Assembly: GCF_014384995.1 (NCBI RefSeq)
Contig: NZ_JACRSY010000003.1
Span: 134,002-198,001, forward strand
DNA: 64,000 nucleotides
From: Zhenhengia yiwuensis
GTDB taxonomy: Bacteria; Bacillota; Clostridia; Lachnospirales; Cellulosilyticaceae
Direction: 5' to 3'
Translations under genes and position numbers: made by a program
Shown: piece after piece, positions 54,000 to 61,925 of the stretch
How positions within the stretch are numbered: the first letter of the stretch is position 1
How the letters are laid out: every line of letters begins with the position of its first letter
Notes under the pieces: generated by a model
Databases searched by the model: none
Told to the model about the DNA's origin: nothing
What the model saw: only the letters and a program-made list of their open reading frames with translations

Positions 54000-55394
54000 A
54001 TGTTTAATCTAGAAAGTGGCAACACGTGGATTTTTACAGGTGGTAGTAATGCAGAAGGTGGATGGCACCAAACGAAAGGTGCAAGAAACTTTATAGGTCA
54101 TTTTGAAGAACACATTAGGTGGGAAAAAAGAAATAATGAGTATGTAGGAACAAGAGAGCGCTACACCATTAATACAGGTAGGGCGGGGCAAACTTTAGAA
54201 GAAATCAATGAGGATTTTTATAATTTAGTAGGAGTTTATCAGCCTAGGGCAGTTGCTTTATTTGTAGGTAAGGAAGAATATGAAAAGGGTATAGAAGGCC
54301 TTGAAGCTTTTGAGAAAAACCTTAAAGTATTCTTTAAGAAGGTTAAAGCGATGCATGCCCTACTCGTTCTTCAGACACCAGTACCTCCTAAGGAAAAAGA
54401 GGACTATAAACAGGCAGAAGCTTATGAACAAGTTATGATAGCACTTTCTAAGGAGGAAGAGAAAATTGTATGTATTGACCATTTTCATCTATGTATAGAA
54501 AAAGGTTTAAGCTACATGAATGGGCAGTTAGATGCTAATGGGCATTTAGAGATTGCAAAGCAGCTTTCAGAAGCAACGATAGGTGACTTTACACCTTTTG
54601 TATTAGGTGAAACAGTAACGAAGCGTTCAGCTCCTGATGCAGTATGGGAAAAGGTAGAAGAAGACCCTTATGCGAAAGATGTTAAAGCATTAGTAGGGAA
54701 TGCTAAGGAGAAAGCTTTAAGATGGCTATTCTTAGGGGATAGCATTACACATGGGGCACTTCATACACATGGTTATGACAGCTTTCCACAGCTTTTAGAA
54801 AAGTACATAAAGGGTGAAATGGGAAGAAGTAAAGATGTCTTTATTAATACAGCTGTATCAGGTGCAACGACAAAAGATCAGCTTCAAAATCATAAAGCAC
54901 GCTTTGAAACTTATAAAGAGGTTGCAGACATCGTTATCATTATGTTTGGAACCAATGACTGTGTAAGTGATGTAAGTATTGAGAATTATAAACATAACCT
55001 TAAAAAGATTATTGAGGATGTAAAAGCAGTAGGTGCTATTCCTATTTTACGGACACCAAATCCTTGTATGGATGCACCAGGAGAAAGAGGTAGGAGGCTT
55101 ATTCCTTATATTAAGGTTATAGAGGAATGTGCGAAGGAAGAGCAGTTAATCCTTATACACCACTATAACCAGTGGAGGCAAGCTGGGAATGAAAATCCAG
55201 AACTTATTAAACGAGGAGGCTGGATTGCTAAAGGAGATGAATCGAGTATTCATCCAGGGGCAGTAGGGCAGCTTAATATGTTCCATATGGCTGTAAGAAG
55301 GCTAGGAATTTCACAAGAAACAAGTGAAATAATGCAACTTGCTTATAAAATTGAATTAGATGGAAAAAAGAAAAGGCTTAACCTCTCATCATAG
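54000..55394 (+). CDS. Tandem SGNH/GDSL hydrolase-like protein
   Basis: This 464-residue protein without signal peptide has two SGNH-like domains. The C-terminal one (~240-450) carries block I FLGDSITHG with the catalytic Ser, block III FGTNDC and the His in SSIHPGAVGQ. The N-terminal one (~1-200) has only relics: TGGSNAEGG for block I, INTGRAG for block II, FVGKEEY for block III and LDANGH near its end, with no convincing DxxH. The N-terminal half is probably non-catalytic. Substrates of such enzymes include acetylated sugars and lipids. It follows the lipoprotein gene closely. The absence of a signal suggests action inside the cell. Confidence 0.82.
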   Translation: MFNLESGNTWIFTGGSNAEGGWHQTKGARNFIGHFEEHIRWEKRNNEYVGTRERYTINTGRAGQTLEEINEDFYNLVGVYQPRAVALFVGKEEYEKGIEGLEAFEKNLKVFFKKVKAMHALLVLQTPVPPKEKEDYKQAEAYEQVMIALSKEEEKIVCIDHFHLCIEKGLSYMNGQLDANGHLEIAKQLSEATIGDFTPFVLGETVTKRSAPDAVWEKVEEDPYAKDVKALVGNAKEKALRWLFLGDSITHGALHTHGYDSFPQLLEKYIKGEMGRSKDVFINTAVSGATTKDQLQNHKARFETYKEVADIVIIMFGTNDCVSDVSIENYKHNLKKIIEDVKAVGAIPILRTPNPCMDAPGERGRRLIPYIKVIEECAKEEQLILIHHYNQWRQAGNENPELIKRGGWIAKGDESSIHPGAVGQLNMFHMAVRRLGISQETSEIMQLAYKIELDGKKKRLNLSS

Positions 55395-55412
55395 AGGCTA
55401 GGCCTTTTTCTT
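55366..55412. terminator. Bidirectional terminator between hydrolase and deacetylase genes
   Basis: AAAAGAAAAGGCTT, AACCTCT, loop CATCAT, AGAGGCT and AGGCCTTTTTCTTTT make a long stem with small mismatches. A-rich and T-rich sides allow use by both convergent genes. Confidence 0.82.
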
Positions 55413-55417
55413 TTATC

Positions 55418-56341
55418 TTAGTTAAATTTTACAGGTTCTGATTCAGTTGTTAAAGCTTCAAATACAAAACCTTGTTCTTTAAGACCTTCTACGATAGAAG
55501 GAAGTGCTTTTACAGTTGTTGTTTTGGCTGCAGCATCATGCATTAAGATGACTGCATTATTATTATATTTAGCTTGACTAAGTACAGAGTTAATAATAAC
55601 TTGTGTATCTTGTACACCTTTTGCAGCGTCTTGTGAATCCACGTTCCAATCATAATACACAAGCCCGGCTTCTTCTACAGTAGGGATGATTTTAGACATA
55701 ACATCACTTCCTCCATAGCGGTGGCTTACCCTATTATTAGAGCCGCCAGGGAAACGCATAATTTTAGTTTCTACACCTGTAAGTTTTTTTATATGTTCAG
55801 AGAGGGTATTCATATCATTCATAAAGGTATCTACATTTTGATAGATTTGTGCATAATCATGAGTGCTAGAGTGGAGTGCGATAGTATGTCCTTCATCTAC
55901 AATACGTTTATAAATATCATCATAACCTTCTTTTTTTAATACAAAGAAGGTTGCTTTAATATGATTTGCTTTTAAGAAATCTAGAATTGGAATGGTGTTA
56001 GCACTTGGACCATCATCAAAGGTTAAATAAGCTATTTTTTTGTTTTCTTCTGATTGTAATGAATCCGAGATTTCAGGCATTTTATCTTTCATTTCTTGAA
56101 GTGATTTATTAAGCTCTTGAATTTGAGCTGTTAATTGCTTATTTTTAGTCCTTAAGTCCTGTACTTGAAGTTCTAAATTAGCTTTTGCAGCTTGCGCAAT
56201 TTTAAGTTGTTCTTGTACGCTTTTAAGAATATCATTTTGTCCCCTGGCTTGAGTCATTAACCAACCTGTACTGCCTAATAGGCCAATAGAGAGTAGGGTA
56301 AATAATAGGATAATGCCTGTTCTACTATTTTTTTTTGCCAT
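55418..56341 (-). CDS. Membrane-anchored polysaccharide deacetylase (NodB domain)
   Basis: The 307-residue protein has an N-terminal membrane anchor (~9-28) and a coiled coil (~35-90). The NodB deacetylase domain has all five motifs: TFDDGP, HSSTHDY (two metal His), MRFPGGSNNR, YYDWNVDSQDA and ILMHDA. It probably removes acetyl groups from peptidoglycan sugars outside the membrane, which blocks lysozyme. Downstream of sigV-rsiV it resembles PdaV of the Clostridioides difficile lysozyme response. The preceding small coiled-coil gene is 27 bp upstream and likely co-transcribed. Confidence 0.9.
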   Translation of the reverse strand: MAKKNSRTGIILLFTLLSIGLLGSTGWLMTQARGQNDILKSVQEQLKIAQAAKANLELQVQDLRTKNKQLTAQIQELNKSLQEMKDKMPEISDSLQSEENKKIAYLTFDDGPSANTIPILDFLKANHIKATFFVLKKEGYDDIYKRIVDEGHTIALHSSTHDYAQIYQNVDTFMNDMNTLSEHIKKLTGVETKIMRFPGGSNNRVSHRYGGSDVMSKIIPTVEEAGLVYYDWNVDSQDAAKGVQDTQVIINSVLSQAKYNNNAVILMHDAAAKTTTVKALPSIVEGLKEQGFVFEALTTESEPVKFN

Positions 56342-56368
56342 TTATTTTCCACCAATCTTTCTATAAAA

Positions 56369-56683
56369 TTAATTTTTCATGCTTTCTGGAATGATAACAG
56401 GATCAAAGCGCCATAAAACCATCTGTAGTTTTTCAGATTCTGTTTTTAAATGTTTAATCTCTGCATCAAGTGCTTCAACTTGCTGTTTAAGTTCAGTTTT
56501 CTCCTGGGTAATACGGGTTAAAGCTTTTTGGGTAGCATGAACCTTTGCGTTAAGCCAATAAGTTTTTCCTCCAATAAGGGCAAAGGCTATAGAGGATAGA
56601 CCAAAGAGAGTAATGGCTATTTTTCTGAGTCTTTTTTTTCTTAGCTTTTTCTTTTTCTTTGAATAACTATGTTTTTGCATCAT
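56369..56683 (-). CDS. Small membrane protein with coiled coil (FtsL/DivIC-like shape)
   Basis: The 104-residue protein has a very basic cytoplasmic start (KKKKKLRKKRLRK), one membrane segment (~27-47), and an extracytoplasmic coiled coil (~52-92). The shape matches FtsL/DivIC/FtsB-type proteins and also the N-terminal half of the deacetylase encoded next. It may pair with that coiled coil (inference). AAAGG precedes the start. I cannot assign a family. Confidence 0.75.
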   Translation of the reverse strand: MMQKHSYSKKKKKLRKKRLRKIAITLFGLSSIAFALIGGKTYWLNAKVHATQKALTRITQEKTELKQQVEALDAEIKHLKTESEKLQMVLWRFDPVIIPESMKN

Positions 56684-56786
56684 CTAAATCCTTTCTTTGT
56701 GCACGACTAAACGCTAGCAACTTAGTAAGTCTATTAAAATATAGGAAGTATTGTAAAAATTTAGCATGCAATACTTTCTTAGATTT

Positions 56787-57731
56787 TTACTTAATATAGT
56801 AATTGCTTACAAGAATATCTTGTAAAATTTCTGTTGGAATCTCAAATTCTTGGATACCCATATAGCCAGGTGCAATATCATATTTATTAAAAGAGATTAT
56901 AAGCTTGCCAGCATCTGAAATATAGAAAGCCTGATTAGCATCAATACACTCAAAGTTGTCTATAGAAAATGAATCATCGTCTGTATTTGGAGCGCCCTCT
57001 ACCCAGTAGTGTTGAGTGGGATCGGCTGCTATACGTTCAAGCATTTGTATTTTAATGTTTTCACTAATGACTTCTATATAGCTGTTGTCTTTAAAGAGGC
57101 TAGGAAGTGTGATAATAATTTCATTTTGCTTATCAAGTGTGTCGTAGGTAATAGTTGTAGAAGATGAAGCTGAAGTATTAACAATATAGCGGCCAATGGA
57201 TAAAATTTGGTCATTATTAGTTTTGATTTCAAAGCCACTATTTATGCCTAGATGAGCACTTTGCCCAGAAGATTCAAGATCAGTAACTTCAGCTTTAAAT
57301 TGTTCAAAGAGTTTTTTGTTTTCTTCTAGGTAGCGGTTATTGATGACTTCTTCAAGCGTTTTGTCTTGAAGCCCTTCGATAATAGGCGTTTCGATCGTTG
57401 CGTCAGAAGTCTCTTTATGATAGTCGAATTGGGTAAAGCTTATAACCTTTATAAGGGCACCTAGAATAGGCACATCACTCATAGATTTTGCAAAAGTAGG
57501 GCTAAGATTGGTCATTCCTACGAAACTTGCAACAGCAATACTTGCGACAGCAGCAACTTTTTTACTCCATTTATTAAAGTTAAAGTGTTTTTGCTTTGGA
57601 GCAGCTTTACCTTCTTTAATAGCACGTTTAACGATGAAATCAAGTTCTTCTGGAATGTCAATATGCTCAGAATACTGCACAATTTGTTCTTCAATTTCTT
57701 TATAGGAATTGTTATTTTGATTTGTTTTCAT
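56787..57731 (-). CDS. rsiV: RsiV-like anti-sigma factor
   Basis: The 314-residue protein has a cytoplasmic N-terminus that should hold the sigma factor, one membrane segment (~52-72, KKVAAVASIAVASFVGMTNL) and an extracellular region. That region contains YLEENKKLFEQFKAEV and the DUF3298-like end FNKYDIAPGYMGIQEFEIP. In Bacillus RsiV binds lysozyme directly and is then cleaved, freeing SigV. It starts 4 bp after the sigma gene's stop. A weak hairpin (AAGTATTG/CAATACTT) lies downstream. Confidence 0.85.
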   Translation of the reverse strand: MKTNQNNNSYKEIEEQIVQYSEHIDIPEELDFIVKRAIKEGKAAPKQKHFNFNKWSKKVAAVASIAVASFVGMTNLSPTFAKSMSDVPILGALIKVISFTQFDYHKETSDATIETPIIEGLQDKTLEEVINNRYLEENKKLFEQFKAEVTDLESSGQSAHLGINSGFEIKTNNDQILSIGRYIVNTSASSSTTITYDTLDKQNEIIITLPSLFKDNSYIEVISENIKIQMLERIAADPTQHYWVEGAPNTDDDSFSIDNFECIDANQAFYISDAGKLIISFNKYDIAPGYMGIQEFEIPTEILQDILVSNYYIK

Positions 57732-57735
57732 ATCT

Positions 57736-58209
57736 CTAATCCTTTTCTAATAGAAGTTTCAATTTTTTGAGACTACGATAAAGAGTCGATTTAACAGTAC
57801 TAAGATTTTGGTCTGTTATATCAGCGACTTCCTTTAATTCAAATTGATTGAAGTACCTAAGTAAAATAATCGTTTTTTCTTTATAAGAGAGCTGACTAAG
57901 AGCCTGCTCAAGTTCAAAGTGTCTATACTCATCATAAATGGGAGGTGTATAGTCTTCTAATAGGCTTTCATCCGTAGTGAAGTAGCGCTTTTGTTTTTGA
58001 AGATGAGTCTTAGCTGTATTAATAATAATTTTATAAAACCATGTATTAAGATAGGCTATATCTTTTAAGTTATGTTGGTATTTAAGTGCTTTAACAATAG
58101 AATCTTGAACAATATCTAGAGCGTCCTCTTTATTCTTGACATAGCTATAGGCCAAGCGATAATGCTTTTCTTTATTCTGTAAAATGTAGTTAATAATTTC
58201 TGGTTCCAT
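57736..58209 (-). CDS. sigV: ECF sigma factor, SigV-like
   Basis: The 157-residue protein has sigma region 2 (HYRLAYSYVKNKEDALDIVQ, then DSIVKALKY and LNTWFYKIIINTAKTHLQKQ) and region 4 (LSYKEKTIILLRYFNQFELK, then EVADITDQNLSTVKSTLYRS). The start at 58209 follows GAAGG by about 8 bases; an in-frame ATG at 58230 adds seven unsupported residues. Pairing with an RsiV-like anti-sigma gene identifies it as SigV-type, presumably activated by lysozyme. Confidence 0.9.
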   Translation of the reverse strand: MEPEIINYILQNKEKHYRLAYSYVKNKEDALDIVQDSIVKALKYQHNLKDIAYLNTWFYKIIINTAKTHLQKQKRYFTTDESLLEDYTPPIYDEYRHFELEQALSQLSYKEKTIILLRYFNQFELKEVADITDQNLSTVKSTLYRSLKKLKLLLEKD

Positions 58210-58259
58210 ACTTTTACCTTCTATGATCATAGAGTTTTATGTTTAAGTGTCACACTGAT

Positions 58260-58288
58260 TAGACCTTATTAGTATGCCAAAAGTTTCA
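58260..58288 (-). promoter_or_regulatory. Candidate SigV-type autoregulatory promoter
   Basis: On the minus strand TGAAAC (58283-58288) is followed after 17-18 bases by GGTCTA (58260-58265), close to the TGAAAC/CGTCTA pattern of SigV promoters. It lies about 50 bases upstream of sigV. Confidence 0.6.
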
Positions 58289-58390
58289 ATACTTAAAAAG
58301 AAATTCATAAGACAAATAGGTAGGATTAAGTGAATACAAGTAAAAAAAATGCTAGAATAGAAGTATATAGGACGTGAAGGAGGATAAAAG

Positions 58391-58981
58391 GTGTATAGTG
58401 CATTATTAAATTTAGAGGGGAAAATGGTAACTGTTGTAGGTGGCGGTGAGGTCGCTTTTAGAAAGGTTTCTTCTTTTATAGAAGAAGATTGTGAGATTCA
58501 TGTGATTGCACCTTCCTTTATAGAGGAGTTTAAAACTTTAGGGCATAAGGTTCATAGAATTTATAAATGCTATGAAGAAGGTGATTGTGCAGGAAGCTTT
58601 ATTGTAGTAGCTGCTACAGATGACTACGAAGTAAATAAGCAGATTGGTCAGTTTTGTAAGAGGGGACATATCCTATGCAATGTAGTGGATAACAAGCCTT
58701 TATCCAGTTTTATTGTGCCATCTACACTTAAAAGAGGGGACTTAACTATTTCTATTTCAACAGGTGGGGCAAGTCCTTCCCTTGCAGCTAAAATTAGACG
58801 TGAGTTAGAAGATAAATACGACGCACATTATGGGGAGTATATTGCTAGGCTAGGGCGTATACGTAATTGTGTCCTTGAAAAAGTTACAGATGAAGTAGAG
58901 AAAAAACGTATTTTGAAACATATTATTACACTAGAACCACAGGAGCTTGAAGCATATGAAAAAAGCCATTTTAATGATTAG
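58391..58981 (+). CDS. Precorrin-2 dehydrogenase (siroheme synthase N-terminal type)
   Basis: The 196-residue protein has the NAD-binding start MVTVVGGGEVAFRKVSSFIE, then VVAATDDYEVNKQIG, NVVDNKPLSSFIVPSTLKRG and ISTGGASPSLAAKIRRELE, all typical of the Met8/CysG N-terminal domain. It oxidises precorrin-2 to sirohydrochlorin. The start is GTG at 58391, seven bases after AAGGAGG. It overlaps the chelatase gene by 26 bp. It lies 19 kb from asrC but completes the same cofactor route. Confidence 0.92.
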   Translation: MYSALLNLEGKMVTVVGGGEVAFRKVSSFIEEDCEIHVIAPSFIEEFKTLGHKVHRIYKCYEEGDCAGSFIVVAATDDYEVNKQIGQFCKRGHILCNVVDNKPLSSFIVPSTLKRGDLTISISTGGASPSLAAKIRRELEDKYDAHYGEYIARLGRIRNCVLEKVTDEVEKKRILKHIITLEPQELEAYEKSHFND

Positions 58982-59714
58982 CTTTGGGACAAGCCACCTT
59001 GCTCAGAAGAAGGAAAGCATTGACCCTTGTATAGAAGCTATCAAAGAAGCCTTTAAAGAATGGGATATCTATGAAACTTTTTCATCAGGTTTTTTAAGAA
59101 AAAAATTAAAAGAAGAGCAAGGTTTAGTATTACCATCACCCAAGGAGCTTATGGAAAAACTGAAAGAGTTAGGCTATAAGCAAGTCATCATACAGCCCCT
59201 CTTTTTAATAGAAGGTATAGAGTATGATAAGCTTATAGAGCTTGCTAAAAGCTATGAAAAAGATATACAAGTTCAAGTAGGTAAAGCACTTCTTTCTCAA
59301 AGAGAGGACTATAAAGCATTAGTACAGGAACTTGCAAGGGAGTATAGTCAGATGGAGACACAGCTTTTAGTATTAGGACATGGCTCCACGCATGAGGCCC
59401 ATACTTCTTACCATATATTGCAGGAAGTACTAGATGAAACAGGTCTTAAAGCTTGTGTAACGACTTTAGAAGATAGAGATAAGATTTATACTTTACCTTT
59501 AGAAAAAGGCAAAGTTACCCTTATTCCTTTTATGCTTGTGGCAGGTAATCATATTTTAAAGGATGTTTTAAGTGATGAAGAAACATCTTGGAAAAGTGGT
59601 TTGACTAAACTCGGCTATGACCTAGAAGTGATTCAAAGAGGATTAGGAAGCTATAAAAGTACAAGTCAGATTTATATTCAGCATATTGGAAATGCTATGA
59701 GACTTTACAAATAA
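58956..59714 (+). CDS. cbiK: Sirohydrochlorin chelatase, CbiK type
   Basis: The 252-residue enzyme has the CbiK start AILMISFGTSHLAQKKESID, the metal-binding His motifs VLGHGSTHEAHTSY and PFMLVAGNHILKDV, and the length of class II anaerobic chelatases. It inserts cobalt or iron into sirohydrochlorin. With the adjacent dehydrogenase and the asr genes, iron insertion to give siroheme is likely, though cobalt for cobalamin is possible. The start at 58956 follows AGGAG at 58941-58945. Confidence 0.92.
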   Translation: MKKAILMISFGTSHLAQKKESIDPCIEAIKEAFKEWDIYETFSSGFLRKKLKEEQGLVLPSPKELMEKLKELGYKQVIIQPLFLIEGIEYDKLIELAKSYEKDIQVQVGKALLSQREDYKALVQELAREYSQMETQLLVLGHGSTHEAHTSYHILQEVLDETGLKACVTTLEDRDKIYTLPLEKGKVTLIPFMLVAGNHILKDVLSDEETSWKSGLTKLGYDLEVIQRGLGSYKSTSQIYIQHIGNAMRLYK

Positions 59715-59767
59715 AAGGGTTTTTTATAAGATTAAAACGAAATGAAGACTAGACGAAGGAGAATGAC

Positions 59768-59989
59768 ATGAATAAAGAAGCATTAATTAAAGATATTATG
59801 AGCATTAGAAGAAGAATAGATGTATCACGAGGAAGAGGGACTAGAGAAATCGATGTTTTTGAAGAACAAGTAGAAAAATCTCTTAAACGTATTGAACAAG
59901 GCAGATACTTAGCTAAGAAGTTTAATGAAGAAGAGCTTATGCAGATTTATAATGCTTATGAGAATTTAAGAACAACACCACGAGTATAG
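59768..59989 (+). CDS. Small hypothetical protein, 73 residues
   Basis: I do not recognise this protein. It is highly charged and helical, without a signal or membrane segment. GAAGGAG precedes the ATG with normal spacing, and codon use matches its neighbours. Notable stretches are SIRRRIDVSRGRGTREIDVF and ISLKRIEQGRYLAKKFNEEE-like charged helix. It may be transcribed with cbiK, 53 bp upstream, and ends at a strong terminator. Confidence 0.7.
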   Translation: MNKEALIKDIMSIRRRIDVSRGRGTREIDVFEEQVEKSLKRIEQGRYLAKKFNEEELMQIYNAYENLRTTPRV

Positions 59990-60027
59990 AAGAGTAGTGC
60001 ACTTAGCTTGGATAGGGTTTAAAAGAT

Positions 60028-60073
60028 AAAAAGGAGAGATGTACCTGTCTAGACAGTTACATCTCTCCTTTTT
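60028..60073. terminator. Strong bidirectional terminator
   Basis: AAAAAGGAGAGATGTA (60028-60043) pairs perfectly with TACATCTCTCCTTTTT (60058-60073). It ends the plus-strand small gene and the convergent MATE gene, whose stop codon touches it. Confidence 0.95.
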
Positions 60074-61433
60074 AAGCTTCTTCAGGGAAAGCTTTTTTGA
60101 TAACAATAAAGGCCAGTGGTATAAAGATGATACAGCAAATAGCTTCTGCAAGTGGGTAGCAGAACCATATGCCATCAAGGCCAAATAATTGTGCAAAGAG
60201 CCAAGCTGAAGGGATAATGATAATGAGCTGACGAAGCAGTGACATCACCAAGGATTTGAAGCCGTGTCCGATAGCTTGGAACATAGTTGAAATCATAATA
60301 CCAAATGAGGCTGGGATAAAGCATAAGCTTAGTACACGAAGTACGTAAATACCCATAGAAATGAGTTCTGGTGTTCCATTGAATAAACTAAGAAGTTCTG
60401 CAGGGAAGAACCAGAATAAAAGTGTTCCCAGTGTCATAATGACAAAGGAAGTAAGGGTTGCTAAAAGGAAAGCATGTTTGAAGCGTTTTTGGTTATTCGC
60501 TCCAAAGTTGTAACCCATGATAGGCATAGCACCTTGTGTAAGTCCAAATACTGGCATAAATACGAAGGATTGGAGTTTGAAGTAAATTCCAAAAATCGCA
60601 ACAGCAGTAGATGAGAAAGTAATAAGAATAGCATTTAAGAAGGTTGTTGTAACAGAACCTATTGCATTCATAACAATGGTCGGTAAACCTACTTTATAAA
60701 TATCAATGACTGTGCTTATTTGAGGTCTAAAGCCGCGAATTTGAATATGCACATCATGTGTTTTAATCTTAAACATAGTTAGTGAGAAGATCATAGAGAA
60801 AATCTGCCCAATAACTGTAGCGACAGCAGCGCCTTTAATGCCCATAGCAGGTAGGCCTAATAGACCAAAGATTAAAATTGGGTCTAAAATAATATTTGTA
60901 ATCGCCCCAATAAGCTGAGAAATCATAGGAATAATCATATTTCCTGTAGCTTGAAGTATTCTAGAACAAGCAATCTCAACAAATACACCAAATGAGAAAA
61001 TCAGTACAATACTTAAATAAGAAGTTCCCATGTCAACGATAGTGGCATCGTTAGAGAACATTTGCATAAAGAATTTTGTAAAGAATAACCCCATGAGTAA
61101 GAATAAAATAGCATTAATAATCGCTAAGAAAATACCTGTACTTGCTGTTTGAGAAGCAGCATCTTTATTTCCTTCGCCAAGTTTACGTGCAATAAGTGAG
61201 TTAACACCTACCCCTACCCCTAATGCAAAAGCAATAATGAGCATTTGAAGTGGGAAAGCAAGTGAAACAGCTGTCAGTGCATCTTCACCGATTTGAGATA
61301 CAAATATACTGTCTACAACATTATAAAGTGATTGTACCAGCATGGAGAAGATGACAGGTATAGACATGGTTGCAAGTAACTTGCCAATAGGCATAGTACC
61401 GAGCTTTTCTGAGCTTGAAGTTGTCTCTTTCAT
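60072..61433 (-). CDS. MATE-family multidrug/sodium antiporter
   Basis: This 453-residue protein has about twelve membrane segments. It begins PIGKLLATMSIPVIFSMLVQ and SLYNVVDSIFVSQIGEDALT, with a repeated second half (VGLPTIVMNAIGSVTTTFLN), the MATE (NorM/DinF-like) pattern. It exports cationic drugs or metabolites using ion gradients; the substrate is not predictable. AGGGGGAAC precedes the start. It appears monocistronic. Confidence 0.93.
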   Translation of the reverse strand: MKETTSSSEKLGTMPIGKLLATMSIPVIFSMLVQSLYNVVDSIFVSQIGEDALTAVSLAFPLQMLIIAFALGVGVGVNSLIARKLGEGNKDAASQTASTGIFLAIINAILFLLMGLFFTKFFMQMFSNDATIVDMGTSYLSIVLIFSFGVFVEIACSRILQATGNMIIPMISQLIGAITNIILDPILIFGLLGLPAMGIKGAAVATVIGQIFSMIFSLTMFKIKTHDVHIQIRGFRPQISTVIDIYKVGLPTIVMNAIGSVTTTFLNAILITFSSTAVAIFGIYFKLQSFVFMPVFGLTQGAMPIMGYNFGANNQKRFKHAFLLATLTSFVIMTLGTLLFWFFPAELLSLFNGTPELISMGIYVLRVLSLCFIPASFGIMISTMFQAIGHGFKSLVMSLLRQLIIIIPSAWLFAQLFGLDGIWFCYPLAEAICCIIFIPLAFIVIKKAFPEEA

Positions 61434-61679
61434 AAAATCAGTTCCCCCTATTTAAAATTTAATAAGCATGTCTTCCATTTTAAACTTTTTTGAGCTCATT
61501 GACTAGACTTTTTATATACCAATTAAGACTAGAAGGGGATACAAGTTTATGCGCATAATGACTAAATAAAATGTCTGAAAACAACCTACAAAAAAGTCTA
61601 AATTTATATGTAAATCTCCACCCTTACATTAAGTTTAAAGTTTATTCAAATTAGGGTATAATAAAAGGAGACAGAATAA
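61434..61679. other. Divergent intergenic region between MATE gene and recQ remnant
   Basis: Promoters for both directions should lie here. A TATAAT at 61657-61662 faces recQ. I see no ORF and no strong repeat. Confidence 0.4.
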
Positions 61680-61682
61680 AGA

Positions 61683-61741
61683 AAGGGACTGTCCCAAAAG
61701 GATTATCTTAAAGGCGATCATTTTTGGCGGCAGCCCTTTTT
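61683..61741 (+). promoter_or_regulatory. Leader hairpin upstream of recQ
   Basis: AAAGGG, ACTG and CCAAAA pair with TTTTGG, CAG and CCCTTT across an inner ~25-base loop, followed by five T. It lies between the recQ promoter and its start, so it could act as a terminator or attenuator. Confidence 0.5.
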
Positions 61742-61764
61742 CGTGAAAGGCAATAGGAGGTAAT

Positions 61765-61902
61765 ATGGGGCCGTTAGATATATTAAAAAAGTATTTTGGG
61801 TATAGTAGTTTTAGAAAAGGGCAGGAGGAAGTTGTAGAGGCCTTACTAAAAGGGCAAGATGTACTAGGCATTATGCCTACAGGTGCAGGAAAGTCTATTT
61901 GA
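61765..61902 (+). pseudogene. recQ: N-terminal fragment of RecQ helicase, interrupted by an integrated element
   Basis: ATAGGAGG precedes an ATG that reads LKKYFGYSSFRKGQEEVVEA, LLKGQDVLGIMPTGAGKSI and then stops. That is the start of RecQ up to and including the Walker A motif (PTGAGKS). In RecQ the next residues are normally CYQIPAL; here the sequence changes after TCTATTTG to TGAAAAGAG and a recombinase gene follows. Only 45 of ~600-700 residues remain. The break is an integration junction rather than random decay. Confidence 0.9.
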
Positions 61903-61925
61903 AAAGAGTTCAAGTTGATACACCT
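61892..61925. other. Integration junction (attachment-site half) in recQ
   Basis: The recQ sequence is continuous through about 61901; the recombinase stop codon is at 61926-61928 on the other strand. The crossover must lie within this interval, probably near TCTATTTG (61894-61901), which is common to recQ and the junction. The other half-site is outside the window. Confidence 0.65.
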
